A DNA stretch of 64,000 nucleotides. It comes from Lumbricus terrestris (Eukaryota > Annelida > Clitellata > Crassiclitellata > Lumbricidae). This document shows positions 14,701-26,625 of the stretch, piece by piece. How positions within the stretch are numbered: position 1 is the first letter of the stretch; every line of letters begins with the position of its first letter. The DNA lies in assembly GCA_949752735.1 (NCBI GenBank), contig OX457039.1:23414830-23478829 (forward strand). Reading direction: 5' to 3'. The notes under the pieces are model-generated. The model saw only the letters and a program-made list of their open reading frames with translations, did not search any database and was not told where the DNA came from. The position numbers and the translations under genes are program-made.

Positions 14701-15195
14701 TATAAGTAAAGTATTGTACCGTTTGTACGTGACAGGAAGACGATTTTAGACCCTTAAATTGAGATTATGGAGTGAAAGAAATGCTTCGAACAGTGTAATA
14801 TAGAACTTTTGACAAGTTTTTTAAGATTAATGAAGATAGATGCCACGAAAAAATTTCATAACAAGCAATGATTTGCTATTATAAAACTACTTTGTTTTGA
14901 AACAAATTGACCATGCGTTGCTATATTTCGATGATGATCTTGATTCGTGTCAGACAGATCAAGCTTGATCTTTCTTACATATAACTATTTAGCGATTCGC
15001 AAGAATTTTATGAATTCAAGTTTGTGAATTCCAAAGGAAATTTCGTATGGATTCCTTTATAAACTGTTCTCGAAGTTCTCTATAACGACGAAATTTATTT
15101 ATTTCTGCATAGCCATTTAAATTTTTCAAATTATAAACATGACATTGATGGTATGTATGATGCAGTTTGCAATCAGAGATCTTTCGTGATTTTAG
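14701..15195. other. Intron 3 end, no gene seen
   Basis: AT-rich DNA ending in the acceptor TTTTAG (15190-15195). No repeat or ORF was recognised. Confidence 0.5.
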
Positions 15196-15396
15196 CACGA
15201 GTTGGCATTAGTTATGGATGCAGTTCAAGTTTTGTTAACTGCAGTTAACAAAATATTTCAACACAAACCGAATGTCTTCCATTCATCTCTGAGAGATGGA
15301 AATTTGCCAAATAACGGAAGTGATGTAATCGACTGCGACGCCGAACCGCTTCAACCATGGAAACACGGATACGACATAATGAAAACCATGAGAGAG
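15196..15396 (+). CDS. GRIA-like: AMPA-type glutamate receptor, amino-terminal-domain exon
   Basis: Sixty-seven codons, phase 0 to 0. The exon starts HELALVMDAVQVLLTAVNKIF, matching the GRIA helix 'SALTYDAVQVMTEAF'. It ends DCDAEPLQPWKHGYDIMKTM, matching the conserved 'GDCLANPAVPWGQGVEI' Cys-Pro-Trp-Gly segment. The cysteine is the one expected to form the domain disulfide with an earlier exon outside the window. The acceptor is TTTTAG and the donor is GAG|GTATTA. The middle (QHKPNVFHSSLRDGNLPNNG) is the variable loop. The preceding intron is 12.4 kb and packed with LINEs. The next exon is only 484 bp away. Confidence 0.92.
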
Positions 15397-15880
15397 GTAT
15401 TAGTTTGCATTGTATCTGAGAACTTATAAGGCGCTTCTCGCAGAAAAAACCTTTTCAGAAACGCCTCCCCGTGCGTGCAATACCGAGGGAACGCCAGATT
15501 TTGAGACGAGAGAAAGAAGGTATTGGAATGTCGCACGGGCTCTTTCAATTTGAAATTCTTAAATTAAAAATTAAATAATGCAACACTTTGTAACAGGTGT
15601 TTAAACAGTATCGCTTTCTCCACCATCCCAAAGGGTTGAATAGGCAAAGGGTATTAGTAAAATGAGCAATAAGCCCTGTTTAGTTGGCTGCCGGCAGTTA
15701 TTCGCATCAGGCTGAAATAACTGCGTAGTTTGAGATCGATTAAATTAAGTAGGTCTATAAACGGTTGCTAGAATAATATAGTAATATAAGTTATTTTTCG
15801 TCATTATCACATCATATTCATTGACTGTCTGTTAAAAGCTCCTCGGGGCGCTAAAATTGTTTTAACGATTGCTATTCTAG

Positions 15881-15991
15881 ATTCACGTTCATGGTTTCTT
15901 CAGCGGAAATATTCAATTCGACAAATTTGGTCTAAGACAGAACTACAAACTTGAAGTGTTGGAAGTCAGCCTTAACCGAGGATTAGCCATG
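15881..15991 (+). CDS. GRIA-like: AMPA-type glutamate receptor, short exon with GNIQFD motif
   Basis: Thirty-seven codons read IHVHGFFSGNIQFDKFG, then LRQNYKLEVLEVSLNRGLAM. This is the GRIA segment '[24 protein letters not shown]', the last beta hairpin of the amino-terminal domain before the linker to the ligand-binding domain. The acceptor is CTATTCTAG (ending 15880) and the donor is ATG|GTACAAG. Phase is 0 at both ends, exactly bridging its neighbours. The match to G-x-x-S/T-G-N-I-x-F-D is strong, so the call is firm despite the small size. Confidence 0.92.
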
Positions 15992-16456
15992 GTACAAGCG
16001 ATATCTTGAAAATCTTATAAAACCAAGCAGTTTAATTAATTGTCAAAAATTTTAAAAATGTTAATACTCAGTTTAGTCGGGTACATGTTATCGAACGGCT
16101 TTTGCACCACATCTCGACTCTCTTCATCGGTGACTACAGGCGGTCAATCTTCAATTGAAAGTTTAAATAAACATCGTCGTAATTTATAACTTAATGCTAA
16201 AAATTACCAAGAGATTTTGACACTTATTACCGACGTCATTATTAAGCCAACATTTTTTAATTTGTCGAAATTCTTTGCTGGCATTACCTGCAAATAAACA
16301 GTTTTATTTCATAGAGTCTTCTCTATCCTGATTGACATCGAACAAATACAAATTATTCATTTCTTCACATGAAAACCGTTGAAACTTAAAACATAGGCAT
16401 CGTTGAAGAAATTCAGCAGAGTGGGTTAACCGTTTCTAAAGTTACATGTCAATAAT

Positions 16457-16953
<497 letters not shown>

Positions 16954-17091
16954 GTACCTAAATGCAAATCAATTTAGTTATTTTAATGCATTTGATGGCC
17001 ACAATATCAGACACTACCAACCAAGCCAAGATAATCTAATATAATATATATTATTAGTACTACTATATACGTGGCCATTTCATTGTCTTAG

Positions 17092-17202
17092 ATCGGAACA
17101 TGGAGCGCTGAGACGGGGCTGTCGATCCACGCGCCTGCCATGATTCGCATGAAAGGAAATACAACATTTCACAACAGAACACGCATTGTCACTTCAATTG
17201 TG
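17092..17202 (+). CDS. GRIA-like: AMPA-type glutamate receptor, linker exon (IGTW)
   Basis: Thirty-seven codons begin IGTWSAETGL and end NRTRIVTSIV. In GRIA proteins this is the stretch 'IGYWSEVDKMVV ... LENKTVVVTTIL', which joins the amino-terminal domain to the first strand of the ligand-binding domain. NTTF and NRTR hold possible N-glycosylation sites. The acceptor is TCTTAG (ending 17091) and the donor is GTG|GTTAGT. Phase 0 to 0. The next exon (APPFLM) is 20.9 kb downstream, the longest intron fully contained in this window. Confidence 0.9.
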
Positions 17203-17389
17203 GTTAGTCTCCCAAATAGCGTTTTGTCCCTATAGGTGTGTTGGAAATGTCAGAAGTGGGCGTTAAGAACAAAATGTTCAATTCACTCTTATCTCTACAA
17301 TTTTTTATGCCTTTTAATGAACAACTATGCAATTTGTAAATGAATTTTTCTAGTGTTACCTTCTCATAGATTACCTTGTCATCCCAGAG

Positions 17390-18482
17390 CCGGTGTCATG
17401 CGAGATACTATCCGGGCAACAGAAACTATCCGGCCACGCCCACTTCCTTGTCGGATACAATCTCGCACGACATACGTGCGAGATTGTATCCGTTGACAAA
17501 TACTATCCGGGTTGCTTTTCGATGTTTATTGGGGATGATTCGCTTCATGAAGCATATAACTCGGTATGCAAAGGTTTATTGTAATATATGCATGTAAGTG
17601 ATATTGTGATCCACAAACATTACGAGTGTGCAAGTAAATTTGGAACAAAGCGTGATTCTTATTACCGAAGCGGTGTTAAGTCAGTAGGAATTTTTCTATT
17701 TTTAGAATGATAAATCCATCTTTTAAATTGGATCGCTTAACAAGAAACTTCATAAAAGAAACTAGGGTGTCTAACAATACAAATTTTACAATTTTTAAAT
17801 ATTTTTCAAATACATCTGTCTAACTCCGTCACTGACTGCACTCTGCAAATGCCAGTCCCATGCCTGGATAAAGAAGGAGGGCGTCGCTAATGAGTTTCGT
17901 TACCACACAGTGACGCTAAACTGCAAATATTACCGTAGGCCTATATAATATTACATATCTGCAGATTCTGTTAATCGAATCATCTACAACTAACTAATCA
18001 CCTTGATCATCCATCTTCAAAACAACTTAATCTCTCGATCGGTTCTTGTCATCAACCCTTAAGCTAACTCTGGCAGACTGTGGCAGTTATTTAATTCTGT
18101 TTACCACCTTGTGGTTGCTCTACGTAGGCTTAAAAACCATGGATCACAGCTAGGTTGCACAGGCCTAATCTTCAGAAGTTGCGACAAAATTTTCGGAGAC
18201 ATTGCAACGCAATAAGATTACATTAATGTCTCGTTCTTGATAAATAAATAGACTAAAGATAGATGGATTTGTAATTATGTAATATTATTGATAAAGAACC
18301 CGCAATTTTTTCCGCAAGCAACTACAGGCAGCCCCACGGATTTTAGCAGTCCGGATCATATTTGTCAACGAAAACGAGGCTGAGTCGTCTAGCGTTGCTC
18401 TCTGACGTCATATGTCACGTGAACCAATGAAAGAAGTTTTCGGATAGTTTTTGTTGCCGGATAGTTTCTCGTACCACACCGG
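17390..18482. mobile_element. TIR element T1 (CCGGTGT...), about 1.1 kb, non-autonomous
   Basis: The left end CCGGTGTCATGCGAGATACT and the reverse complement of the right end CCGGTGTGGTACGAGAAACT continue in parallel for about 45 bp (both with ACTATCCGG and CAACA-AAACTATCCG). Subterminal copies of ATCCGG occur inside both ends. The middle shows no transposase frame. Related ends occur at 39290-39430 and 46030-46135, and a sister family has ends at 20559 and 32745. A clean target duplication was not found, so the exact borders are uncertain. Confidence 0.75.
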
Positions 18483-19869
18483 CAGTCATTGCCTAGGGCC
18501 CTAGGTGTACTGTACGCCGGACTTAAAGGCTGCTCTAGGTCGTAAGTATTTTGGGGATTTGTTTTACTCTTGTATGGTAGTCATGAGGAAGCGTAGACTA
18601 AAGCATCTGACTAAAGCGATGGCTATAGATTTCTAGGGTATCGCGCATGCGCATAGCCTACTATATTTATATGCAATCGTTTCCGACGAGAAGTAAGATG
18701 TCCAGGAATTGCTCTCTTCGGCTTTGCTTTTCTCTACCAACGTCTACTCTCATTCATTTACGATAATAATAGCAGGATTTCTGAGTCTAACTTGCACCGA
18801 GGAGAAGTTTTTTTAAGTTGTGGAAACCGTTAACTCCTTGATTTTCATGAAGTCTTTAATGCAATTGCTACGAATTGCCGCGAATTCGCTAAGATTTTCG
18901 CTCATTTACACAAAATGCTACTTCACATCAATAAAAAAAATTTCATCCGTCAATCTCTCTTCTATCTTCTAGTGCTATGTGAGTATGAGAATGAGGTTGA
19001 TAACTCGTTTCTGGCAAGTTGCAGATGAGAGATGTCTATTCTTTAATTCAACAAAGGTGAAACGCATGCGGTTTTCGTTTACGGTTAATATACATTATGC
19101 ATTTATGCACAACGCTAATGTCCATGTTTTCGTATTAAATCGATATTATTTGAAACGTACAATTAAATTTTATTCTCATGCGTGTCCAGTTGAGAAGAAT
19201 ATGGCCTGGAAAACAATAGCATCAGCTCCTAATAATGTCAAGATTATAAAGGTAAATACAACATTGCAGATCGCACAAGGATGCACTAGTGCATCGCACT
19301 AGTGCATCGCACTAGTGCATCGCCTGAAACGTCAAGCATCTTTGCCTTAACTTAAATGACCTTCCTCCTCTTCGGCCGGAGACCAACGTGGCAGCACAAG
19401 CTATTTAACGTTATGCACACAATCATCAGAACTACTTTTAAAAATGGAGTTATTGTAACTTGTAACTCGCTGTCATACCGCAGACGCGAGCGTGTGTAAT
19501 TCAAATCCAGTAAATTTCCATTTTTTCCAGACGAATCCAAATCGTTGAAAGTCCATAAAAAAACATTGAGCAACAAAAAAGCGATTTCGCACATCCAAAA
19601 CAATTTGTAAGATGATCATTAATAGCTATTAATAGCTATTATCATTAATATTATTATATTTACAACAGGAACCAGCGTAGATGCACATCATTCTGAAGAA
19701 GACGATCAAGTTGTCAAAAAAATAATCTGATAGATTAATAATTTATGACATTAAAATTATAAATTTGAAATATCCAGGAGTTAAAATGCCCAAGGTGTCA
19801 TGGCAAACTAAATGTAGCTGTGTCTGTTAGCCAGAGCTATAAATCACCCGCGGGCATATCCAGGAGCAA
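18483..19869. other. Intron sequence without recognised gene
   Basis: AT-rich sequence. The 107-codon frame at 18979-19302 superficially resembles the receptor motif but was rejected, since the real exon is at 15881. A 13-bp repeat (ACTAGTGCATCGC) of nearly three units lies at 19284-19323 and contains the palindrome GCACTAGTGC. Confidence 0.5.
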
Positions 19870-20290
19870 TATTGATTATGGCATTGTAGTCGTTTAGTAT
19901 CTTCCCTGCTATCCTCACTCCTTCCTCCGCCCCTTCCAATCCCTTCATTCGTATTATTCTTTCTGCAAATAGGTTAAACAGAATCGGGGACAGTATACAG
20001 CCATGCCTCACTCCCCTCCGATCTTTGAGTTCTCATTGTGACGCCGTATTCCGTCCTGATTATTGCTTCTGAGCTCACGTATAAACTTTCTTTAGCAGCA
20101 GAAAAGAGGTGCCATGGTATTCCAATTTCTTCCAGCATCGAACACATCGCTAATGCAATAAAATTATTTGCTGTAGTCTAAACCGCCTGAGCTCTCTTTC
20201 CACTGTGCTCTCCATCATTTTGTGCATTATTTTGAGCAATATCTTGCTTGTATGGGATATCGTTGCTAAAGTTGTTCTGCGCGTCCCACC
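19870..20290 (-). pseudogene. RTE-like reverse transcriptase fragment
   Basis: The minus strand reads GVRHGCILSPILFNLFAERI (RT motif between palm parts, about 20025-19965) and EGVRIAGKILNDY. This is the same family as the RTE copies at 23 kb, 33 kb and 55 kb. The fragment is internal, lacks the YADD and is broken by stops. Confidence 0.75.
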
Positions 20291-20301
20291 CGATCAAGTT
20301 C

Positions 20302-20558
20302 TTCAGTTTCACTTCATCACTGCATTGGCTTCCTGTCGAGTTCATGATAAAATTTAAACTGGCCTGTTTAACATACAGATCCCTCTCCACCGGAACACCT
20401 CCGTTCCTTCGGTCACTGCTTACTCCTTACATTCATGGATTTTTTGCTGAACCTCAATGCAGAACTGTAATGGGCTCGCGTGCATTACATGCTAAGAAGT
20501 AATGGTAATCTACTTCCACTCTCTATTCGTTGCTCAGATTCACTGCCTACCATCAAAG
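20302..20558 (+). pseudogene. CR1/L2-like LINE C-terminal fragment
   Basis: The + strand reads LHWLPVEFMIKFKLACLTYR and FAEPQCRTVMGSRALHA, nearly the same as the C-terminus of the LINE at 9705-10562. A few residues are deleted after TPYI. It abuts the RTE fragment head to head, so this is a composite of two truncated LINEs. Confidence 0.85.
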
Positions 20559-20600
20559 CCGGTGTGGCATGAAATCTTGTCCGGCTTGAAATTATGTCCG
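20559..20600 (+). repeat. Terminal inverted repeat of family T2, left
   Basis: CCGGTGTGGCATGAAATCTT followed by GTCCGGCTTGAAATTATGTC. The reverse complement of 32704-32745 matches it with only a few differences. TGTCCGG-type units recur in the next 100 bp (20600-20700). The two ends could bound a 12.2 kb composite insertion or belong to two separate copies. Confidence 0.65.
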
Positions 20601-21045
20601 ACTCCGCCCACTTCCGTTGTCAAGACAACGGCATACGTATGAGATCTTGTCCGGAATTAAATCCTGTCCGGCATGAAATGGACACGACTCCGCCTACTTA
20701 ATTTGTCGAAACAGTATTTCCTACTATTATTATATAAATTATCCGCGTTAAAGTATCTTACTAACTTAAATCAATAATATAATTTTATATATGGGACGAG
20801 AAATCAAGATGTAAACAGTTGAATTATTGTTTTAGTGTGCGATGTTTGTTGTTGCGACCACGATGGCGCTAGTTCTATATGTAGAAAAAATTCCCATCGC
20901 GGAACGTGGCGAACTGGCGATGAGTCGAGACCTGTGTAAGATCGCTCTCAGAGCATAGAACGGAGTTCTAAAACCTTTAAAAATTAGACTTTCTAGTTAT
21001 CCATTAGTTTTCAGTTCTGTTTATGGCACATGTTATAATTGTAAA
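20601..21045. other. Subterminal T2 sequence and unrecognised DNA
   Basis: To about 20700 the sequence holds further TGTCCGG repeats of the T2 end. Beyond that no gene or repeat was recognised. Confidence 0.4.
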
Positions 21046-22778
21046 CTTCTATGATGTGAAGCAGCAGAGGGCAAGAAGCAAGGAGGATAAGGAGGAGGAA
21101 GATGATGAGGAGGAGGAGAAGGGTTTCTCATTTCTTCACTTCTTGAGTAGTTCTAAATACTTGTATCTTTCAACATCTCAACCCTGCAAATTCTGCAATT
21201 CCTTAACAGCTTACTTACTTACTCACAAAATTTCAGCACTGTATCAGCTTTACACATGGTGTAGGAGGAGGGGGAGGGTGTATTCACATAGTGGAACGCA
21301 CCGCTTGAAATGAAGATGGCCAAGTTTATTACACATAGAAAGCAGTATTCGTATGTATTTTCGTTTCGTAAGACGGTCACAAGTTTAGCTGAGTCATCAA
21401 TTTGTGCAAAAAGTATGTGTATACCTGCTTCTCATTTCTTCACTCCTTGAGTTCTAAATACTTGCATCTTTCAACATCTCAAACCTGCAAAGTCTTCAAT
21501 TCCTAGTGACATTTCAACTTTTCTTATTCAACGTCACAATTCTTGACTCAAATCAATAGACGTCACATAGTTTTAAAATTGATGTGAGGCCATTTTTAGA
21601 AACAACGGAATACTTTGACGAGCAGAAGCAGTGTTGAATGAGATGCGAACCGGTCACTTGACAGAATGGGCATTAGTGTATTTCTTTAACACACAGTCTA
21701 AAACGGTCATGGAATTACCCAATTCTAAAAATAGAAACATTGGAAATGTTCATTTGTAAGGAATGAGTATATGATGACATTGGTTTAAACTACCAATATT
21801 GATGACATAGCATGAGCGGCGAATGCAGAGAGAGGAAAAGAGGGTCTTAGAAGCATTTGAAGTCTTCATTCTATGCGACTTTGCACATAATTTTTTTTAT
21901 TTGCAGAGGTGCATGTGAACAAGGTTCACATATTCCTACTTTCCAGCATTTGTAAGAAAGAAAATGGAATGTCCATGACTGCAATGCATATCAGCTGAAG
22001 GAGTGGATATAACTCTTAGTTACACAGTTTATAAAAACAAAAATGGACGGCTGAGAGATGGAATGGGAGAAAAAGATTCTCATTTCATTTCACATGGGTT
22101 CTAAAATGACAGACTGAACAAGTACAGACAGTGTTGGTCGATTTGTGATGTGAAGCGGCAGTGTGCAAGAAGCAACGAGGAGGAAAACGAGGAGGAGGAG
22201 AACGCATGAGCCTTAGAAGTATGAGTTCCTAGTTTTCTATCTTATGCGATGCGACATTCATTGAAATTAGCTTCAAATAGATTGCAGGACTTAATAATTT
22301 TGAATGCTACATTGGCGAATTCACAGTAAGACGATTATTTTGAAACTTGCGTGAAACTTGCATGACGATTATTTAGAAACTTGCACGTGCAAAGCAATGC
22401 TTGTACGGATTTTCCGTTCTTAGTTGTGATTTGTCAAATGATGAAGGAAACGAGCGACACTTAACGTTCTGCTCTGTTTCCGTTACAATACTTTACTCTA
22501 CGTTGTACGGAATTGTAATTTTCGAATGCATAAAATGGTAAAGTACGCAACTCTTAGACACCACTTTTAATTCTTTTAGTTTGACAACATGCGTGTCAGT
22601 TAAGATGATTCATCATATTATGTAACAATGCCAATTTGCTATAGTAAAGTGGTGTAGGAGGAAGGGGAGGGTGTATTCACATAGTGGAATGCACTGCTTG
22701 AAATGAAGATGGTCAAGTTTATTACACATAGAAAGCAGTATTCGTATGTATTTTCGTTTCGTAAGACGGTCACAAGTT

Positions 22779-24687
22779 AGACATAGACATAGACATATTT
22801 TTATTGATCCCAACAATTCAATTGTACATGCATGTTTAATAAAGTATAGACATAATTCGCAATAAGAAAAATACTCAAAGCGAATAGGTATTATAAGAGT
22901 GAGGGAGCAAATAGGCACACCAAAAGGGACAAGTCCCGTTAAGCAGGGGCCTAATTAACAAAAAGTGAAGTGAGAAAGTGAAAGCTGAAGTATTGGAATG
23001 CAGAGATATTACTTAACTCACCTGGTCACCTGGTGCCGTCAGCTTTTGGAGCTCTGGCGATATTCTCGATGTATCCTCTCCAGTGTCCCCTCTCTCTTGT
23101 TGCCTCTCTCAGCTCCTCCAAGTTCATGCCAGACTTTTCCTGTACCTCATCCAACCATCTCTTCCTTGGTCTTCCGCGTCTCCTCCTTCCCTCACCGCAT
23201 GCCGTCATCAGCTCCTTCTCCAAACCGTTAGATCTCATCACATGGCCGAAGTAGCTCAATTTCCTCCAAGTCGCTGTTTGCTGTAGTGTCTCATCTCTCT
23301 CTATTCCGTGCTCCTCACGCACCGATTCGTTAGTTCTCTTCTCCGTCCATGAAATCCTTAACATTTTTCTCCAAATCCACATCTCGCACGCATTGATTTT
23401 CTTTTCCATATCCAGTGTCTTTGTCCATGTTTCGCATCCATATAGGACGACCGGGAAGATCAGTGCTCTTACCAGTCTTTTCTTTGTTTCCCTGCTCACA
23501 TATTTATCTTTCCAAATATTTCCCAGACCGTTCATTGCCGTTTTTCCCATTGTTACCCTCCGCCTTATTTCCATATCACATCTTCCCTCCTTCTCTAACA
23601 TAGATCCCAGGAATGTGAAGCTCGATACTACCTCTATCGTTTCTCCATCCACCTCAAAGTTTTCCCATGTTGCAGTTGTCATAACTTTTGTTTTCTTTAC
23701 ATTGAAGTATAGTCCCGCCTTTTCGCTTTCCATCCTTACTCTTCTTATTAACTCGGCCAGGTCGTCCTTCTTACCCGCCAATAATGTCGTATCATCAGCG
23801 TACCTCAAATTATTCAGTATATTCCCCGCTATCCTTACCCCCTCTGTTGCCTCCTCCAATCCAGCCCTCCTCATAATTCTCTCGGCATACAGATTGAACA
23901 GGTAAGGGGACAAAATGCACCCCTGCCTCACTCCTTTCCTTATTTTAAATTTCTCTGTGTCTCCATATTCAGTTCTTATAACCGCCTCTTGATCCACGTA
24001 AAGGCCTTTCAGTAGTTTAACCAGATTCTTCGGAATTCCCATCTCGATTAGTGTCCTCCACAGTAGTGTATGGTCTATGCAATCAAACGCCTTGCTGTAG
24101 TCCATAAAACACATATGCACCTCTTGCCCGTACTCCCTCTGTCTCTCCATAATCCACCTTATATTGGCGATGTGATCACGCGTTCCTCGCGCCTTCCTGA
24201 ATCCCGCTTGGTTGTCTGGTAATTCTCTTTCAATTGTCTTCTCCATTCTTTTGTGGATTATTTTGAGTAGTATTTTGCTCGTGTGCGATATCATCGCTAT
24301 CGTTCGATAATTTCCACACTCTCTCGCGTCTCCTTTCTTGAATATTGGTATGAACACTGACTTTTCCAGTCCTCCGGCCAGTCCCCAGTTCTCCTGATTT
24401 GATTGCATAGCCCTAGGTTAACTAGGGAAAGAAAAAAAATTATTATAAAAAAACTAATGTAGTTAACACTACATGAAAAACTCCGAGAAAATAACAAAAT
24501 AAAAGCAAAAGCAATCAAACAATCAAATAAATCAGCATTAGCATGGGTAACCCCACATGCTATTAACAGAAAACATTACATAATGCATACACACGTAACA
24601 GGTGTCTAAAGTGAGTTAAGTTAGTAGCCTTACGAATGTGAATCGGAATTTTATTCCATATGACATGGCCTTGGAATTTAATGGAAA
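22779..24687 (-). mobile_element. LINE insertion with AAGTT target duplication, itself carrying an RTE element
   Basis: The uninterrupted block at about 21345-21420 reads CACAAGTTTAGCTGAGTC. Here the same block is split after CACAAGTT (22778) and resumes AAGTTTAGCTGAG at 24688, leaving a 5-bp AAGTT duplication. The insert is a minus-strand LINE. Its C-terminus is at 24687-24610 (IKFQGHVIWNKIPIHIRK), and the 3' UTR ends GGGATCAATAAAAAT plus ATGTCT repeats at 22779-22815. The same 3' end is found at 52885-53075. The RTE copy sits inside the 3' UTR. Confidence 0.88.
23016..24408 (-). pseudogene. RTE-type retrotransposon, 5'-truncated, long intact RT frame
   Basis: A minus-strand frame of 460 codons (24408-23026) covers most of the RT domain and the C-terminus. 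It shows FIPIFKKGDARECGNYR, CFMDYSKAFDCIDH (motif A), KGVRQGCILSPYLFNLY, NNLRYADDTTLLAG (catalytic YADD), LYGCETWT, RISWTEKRTNESV, YFGHVMR and GRPRKRWLDEV. The 3' end is GGTGACCAGGTGA, a short repeat as in other RTE tails. A one-base shift near 24360 puts the first 18 or so codons out of the RT frame, and the endonuclease is missing. This is the youngest-looking of the RTE copies because the frame is otherwise open. Confidence 0.9.
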
Positions 24688-25320
24688 AAGTTTAGCTGAG
24701 TCATCAGTTTGTGCAAAAAGTATGTGTTTCGTTGAATACATGACTGTTGTTGGAAGGTTCAGCGACGTGAAGCATAGCTCACATTGAGCTAAATACACAG
24801 CCATGCAATCGTATGCAAGGTCACCTTAGCAGAAATTCTTGTGCGGTGCAGCTAAAATTATAAGACGCTCAAATTTTTTCAGCAATTCAAAGCGTATGCA
24901 CGGGCCCACGACCTGCTGTGAATTCGCCAATGTAGCATTAAAAATTACTAAGTCCTGCAATCTATTTGAAGCTAATTTCAATGAATTTCGCATCGCATAA
25001 GATAGAAAACTAGGAACTCATACTTCTAAGGCTCAAGCGTTCTCCTCCTCCTCGTTCTCCTTCTCGTTGCTTCTTGCACACTGACGCTTCACATCACAAA
25101 TCGACCAACACTGTCTGTACTTGTTCAGTCTGTCATTTTAGAACCCATGTGAAATGAAATGAGAATCTTTTTCTCCCATTCCATCTCTCAGCCGTCCATT
25201 TTTGTTTTTATAAACTGTGTAACTAAGAGTTATATCCACTCCTTCAGCTGATATGCATTGCAGTCATGGACATTCCATTTTCTTACTTACAAATGCTGGA
25301 AAGTAGGAATATGTGTGTAT

Positions 25321-25369
25321 TGTTCTTATAATAATATTTGTTTATTCAAATTCAATCTGACACACCGCT
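25321..25369 (-). mobile_element. Truncated SINE tail, family S2
   Basis: The reverse complement (GTGTCAGATTGAATTTGAAT, AAACAAATATTATTATAAG) matches the 3' end of the S2 SINE at 43148-43187. It interrupts arm 2 of the palindrome, while arm 1 lacks it near 21920. It is thus a 5'-truncated insertion younger than the inverted duplication. Confidence 0.75.
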
Positions 25370-26322
25370 GTTCACATGCACGTCTGCAAATATTTGCTTC
25401 CAATATGTGCAAAGTCGCATAGAATGAAGACTTCGTGTGACGTATGCCCAGCCACTTCAACTAATGTAACATCAAATGCTTCTAAGACCCTGTCTTCCTC
25501 TCTCTGCATTCGCCGCTCATGCTATGTCATCAATATTGGTAGTTTAAATCAATGTCATCATATACTCATTCCATACAAATGAACATTTCCAATGTTTCTT
25601 TTTTTAGAATTGGGTAATTCCATGACGTCACTCGTTTTAGACTGTGTGGTAAAGAAATACACTCATCTCATTCATCACTGCTTCTGCTCGTCAAAGTATT
25701 CCGTTGTTTCTAAAAATGGCCTCACATCAATTTTAAAACTATGTGACGTCTATTGATTTGAGTCAAGAATTGTGACGCTGAATAAGAAAAGTTGAAATGT
25801 CACTAGGAATTGAAGAGTTTGCATGGTTGAGATGTTGAAAGATGCAAGTATTTAGAACTCAAGGAGTGAAGAAATGAGAAGCAGGTGTAGGATTGTTCAT
25901 GTGTAAAGCTGATGCAGTGCTGAAATTCTGTGAGTAAGTAAGTAAGCTGGTAAGGAATTGCAGAATTTGCAGGGTTGAGATGTTGAAAGATACAAGTATT
26001 TAGAACTCAAGAAGTGAAGAAATGAGAAACCCTTCTCCTCCTCATCATCATCCTCCTTATCCTTCTTGCTTCTTGCCCTCTGCTGCTTCACATTATAGAT
26101 CGAAGAACACTGTCTGTACTTGTTCAGTCTGCCATTTTAGAAATCATGTGAAATGAAATGAGGGACTTTTTCTGCACATTCTGCTTAGTGCCGTATTCAT
26201 CTCTGTTTCTGCTTCTCAGTATGTTTCTATCCCTTGAAAATTAGCGTTTCCAAAATTGTTACATGAGTGGTGGCTATTTCACGCATCAAAGAATGAAGGA
26301 ATTATATGCTAAAAACTGAAAA

Positions 26323-26625
26323 TAGCAAGTAACAAGCTCTCCAATAGATGTAGGATGGAGGATGGGAGGAAGGGAGGATGAGGTGTGGAATGATAGACTT
26401 GCGTCTCATAGCTACAATAGTCGTATATTCATTCATACTTAGTGCTACAATGTTAGAAAATATCAAGTAATGCGCTCTCCACTGGATGGAGGAAGGGAGG
26501 GAGGGAGGATGAGATGTGGAATGATAGACTTGCGTCTTATAGCTACAATAGTTGTATTTTCATTCATACTTAGTGCTACAATGGTTGAGAATATCAAGTA
26601 ATGCGCTCTCCACTGGATGGATAAA
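26323..26625. repeat. Tandem repeat, unit about 131-138 bp, 2.3 copies
   Basis: ATCAAGTAATGCGCTCTCCA occurs at 26462 and again at 26593, with a related start at 26323. The unit includes GGAGGAAGGGAGG and ATAGACTTGCGTCTTATAGC. Non-coding. Confidence 0.85.

Larger units (their letters stand above)
21046..26098. repeat. Giant imperfect palindrome (foldback), arms of about 1.2 kb
   Basis: Arm 1 (about 21046-22335) and arm 2 (about 24917-26098) are inverted copies. For example, GTGAAGCAGCAGAGGGCAAG at 21056 reappears reversed near 26090. Blocks with GACAGACTGAACAAGTACAG and CAATAGACGTCACATAG also pair. Arm 1 carries an extra block of about 150 bp (about 21262-21420) that recurs directly at 22649. 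Arm 2 has a SINE tail inserted at 25321. The loop holds a nested LINE insertion (22779-24687). Shared GAGGAGG-rich segments recur within each arm. No transposase was seen. It looks like a foldback element or an inverted duplication. Confidence 0.85.

Noticed and set aside
18979..19302. Frame containing FNSTKVKRMRFSFTVNI, similar to the receptor 'FD..GKR..YTINI' hairpin
   Set aside because: The true exon for this part (GNIQFDKFG) is at 15881-15991 with correct phase and splice sites.
23026..24408. 460-codon open frame as a host gene
   Set aside because: It contains the RT motifs FMDYSKAFDCIDH and RYADDTT and belongs to the RTE family seen twice more in the window.
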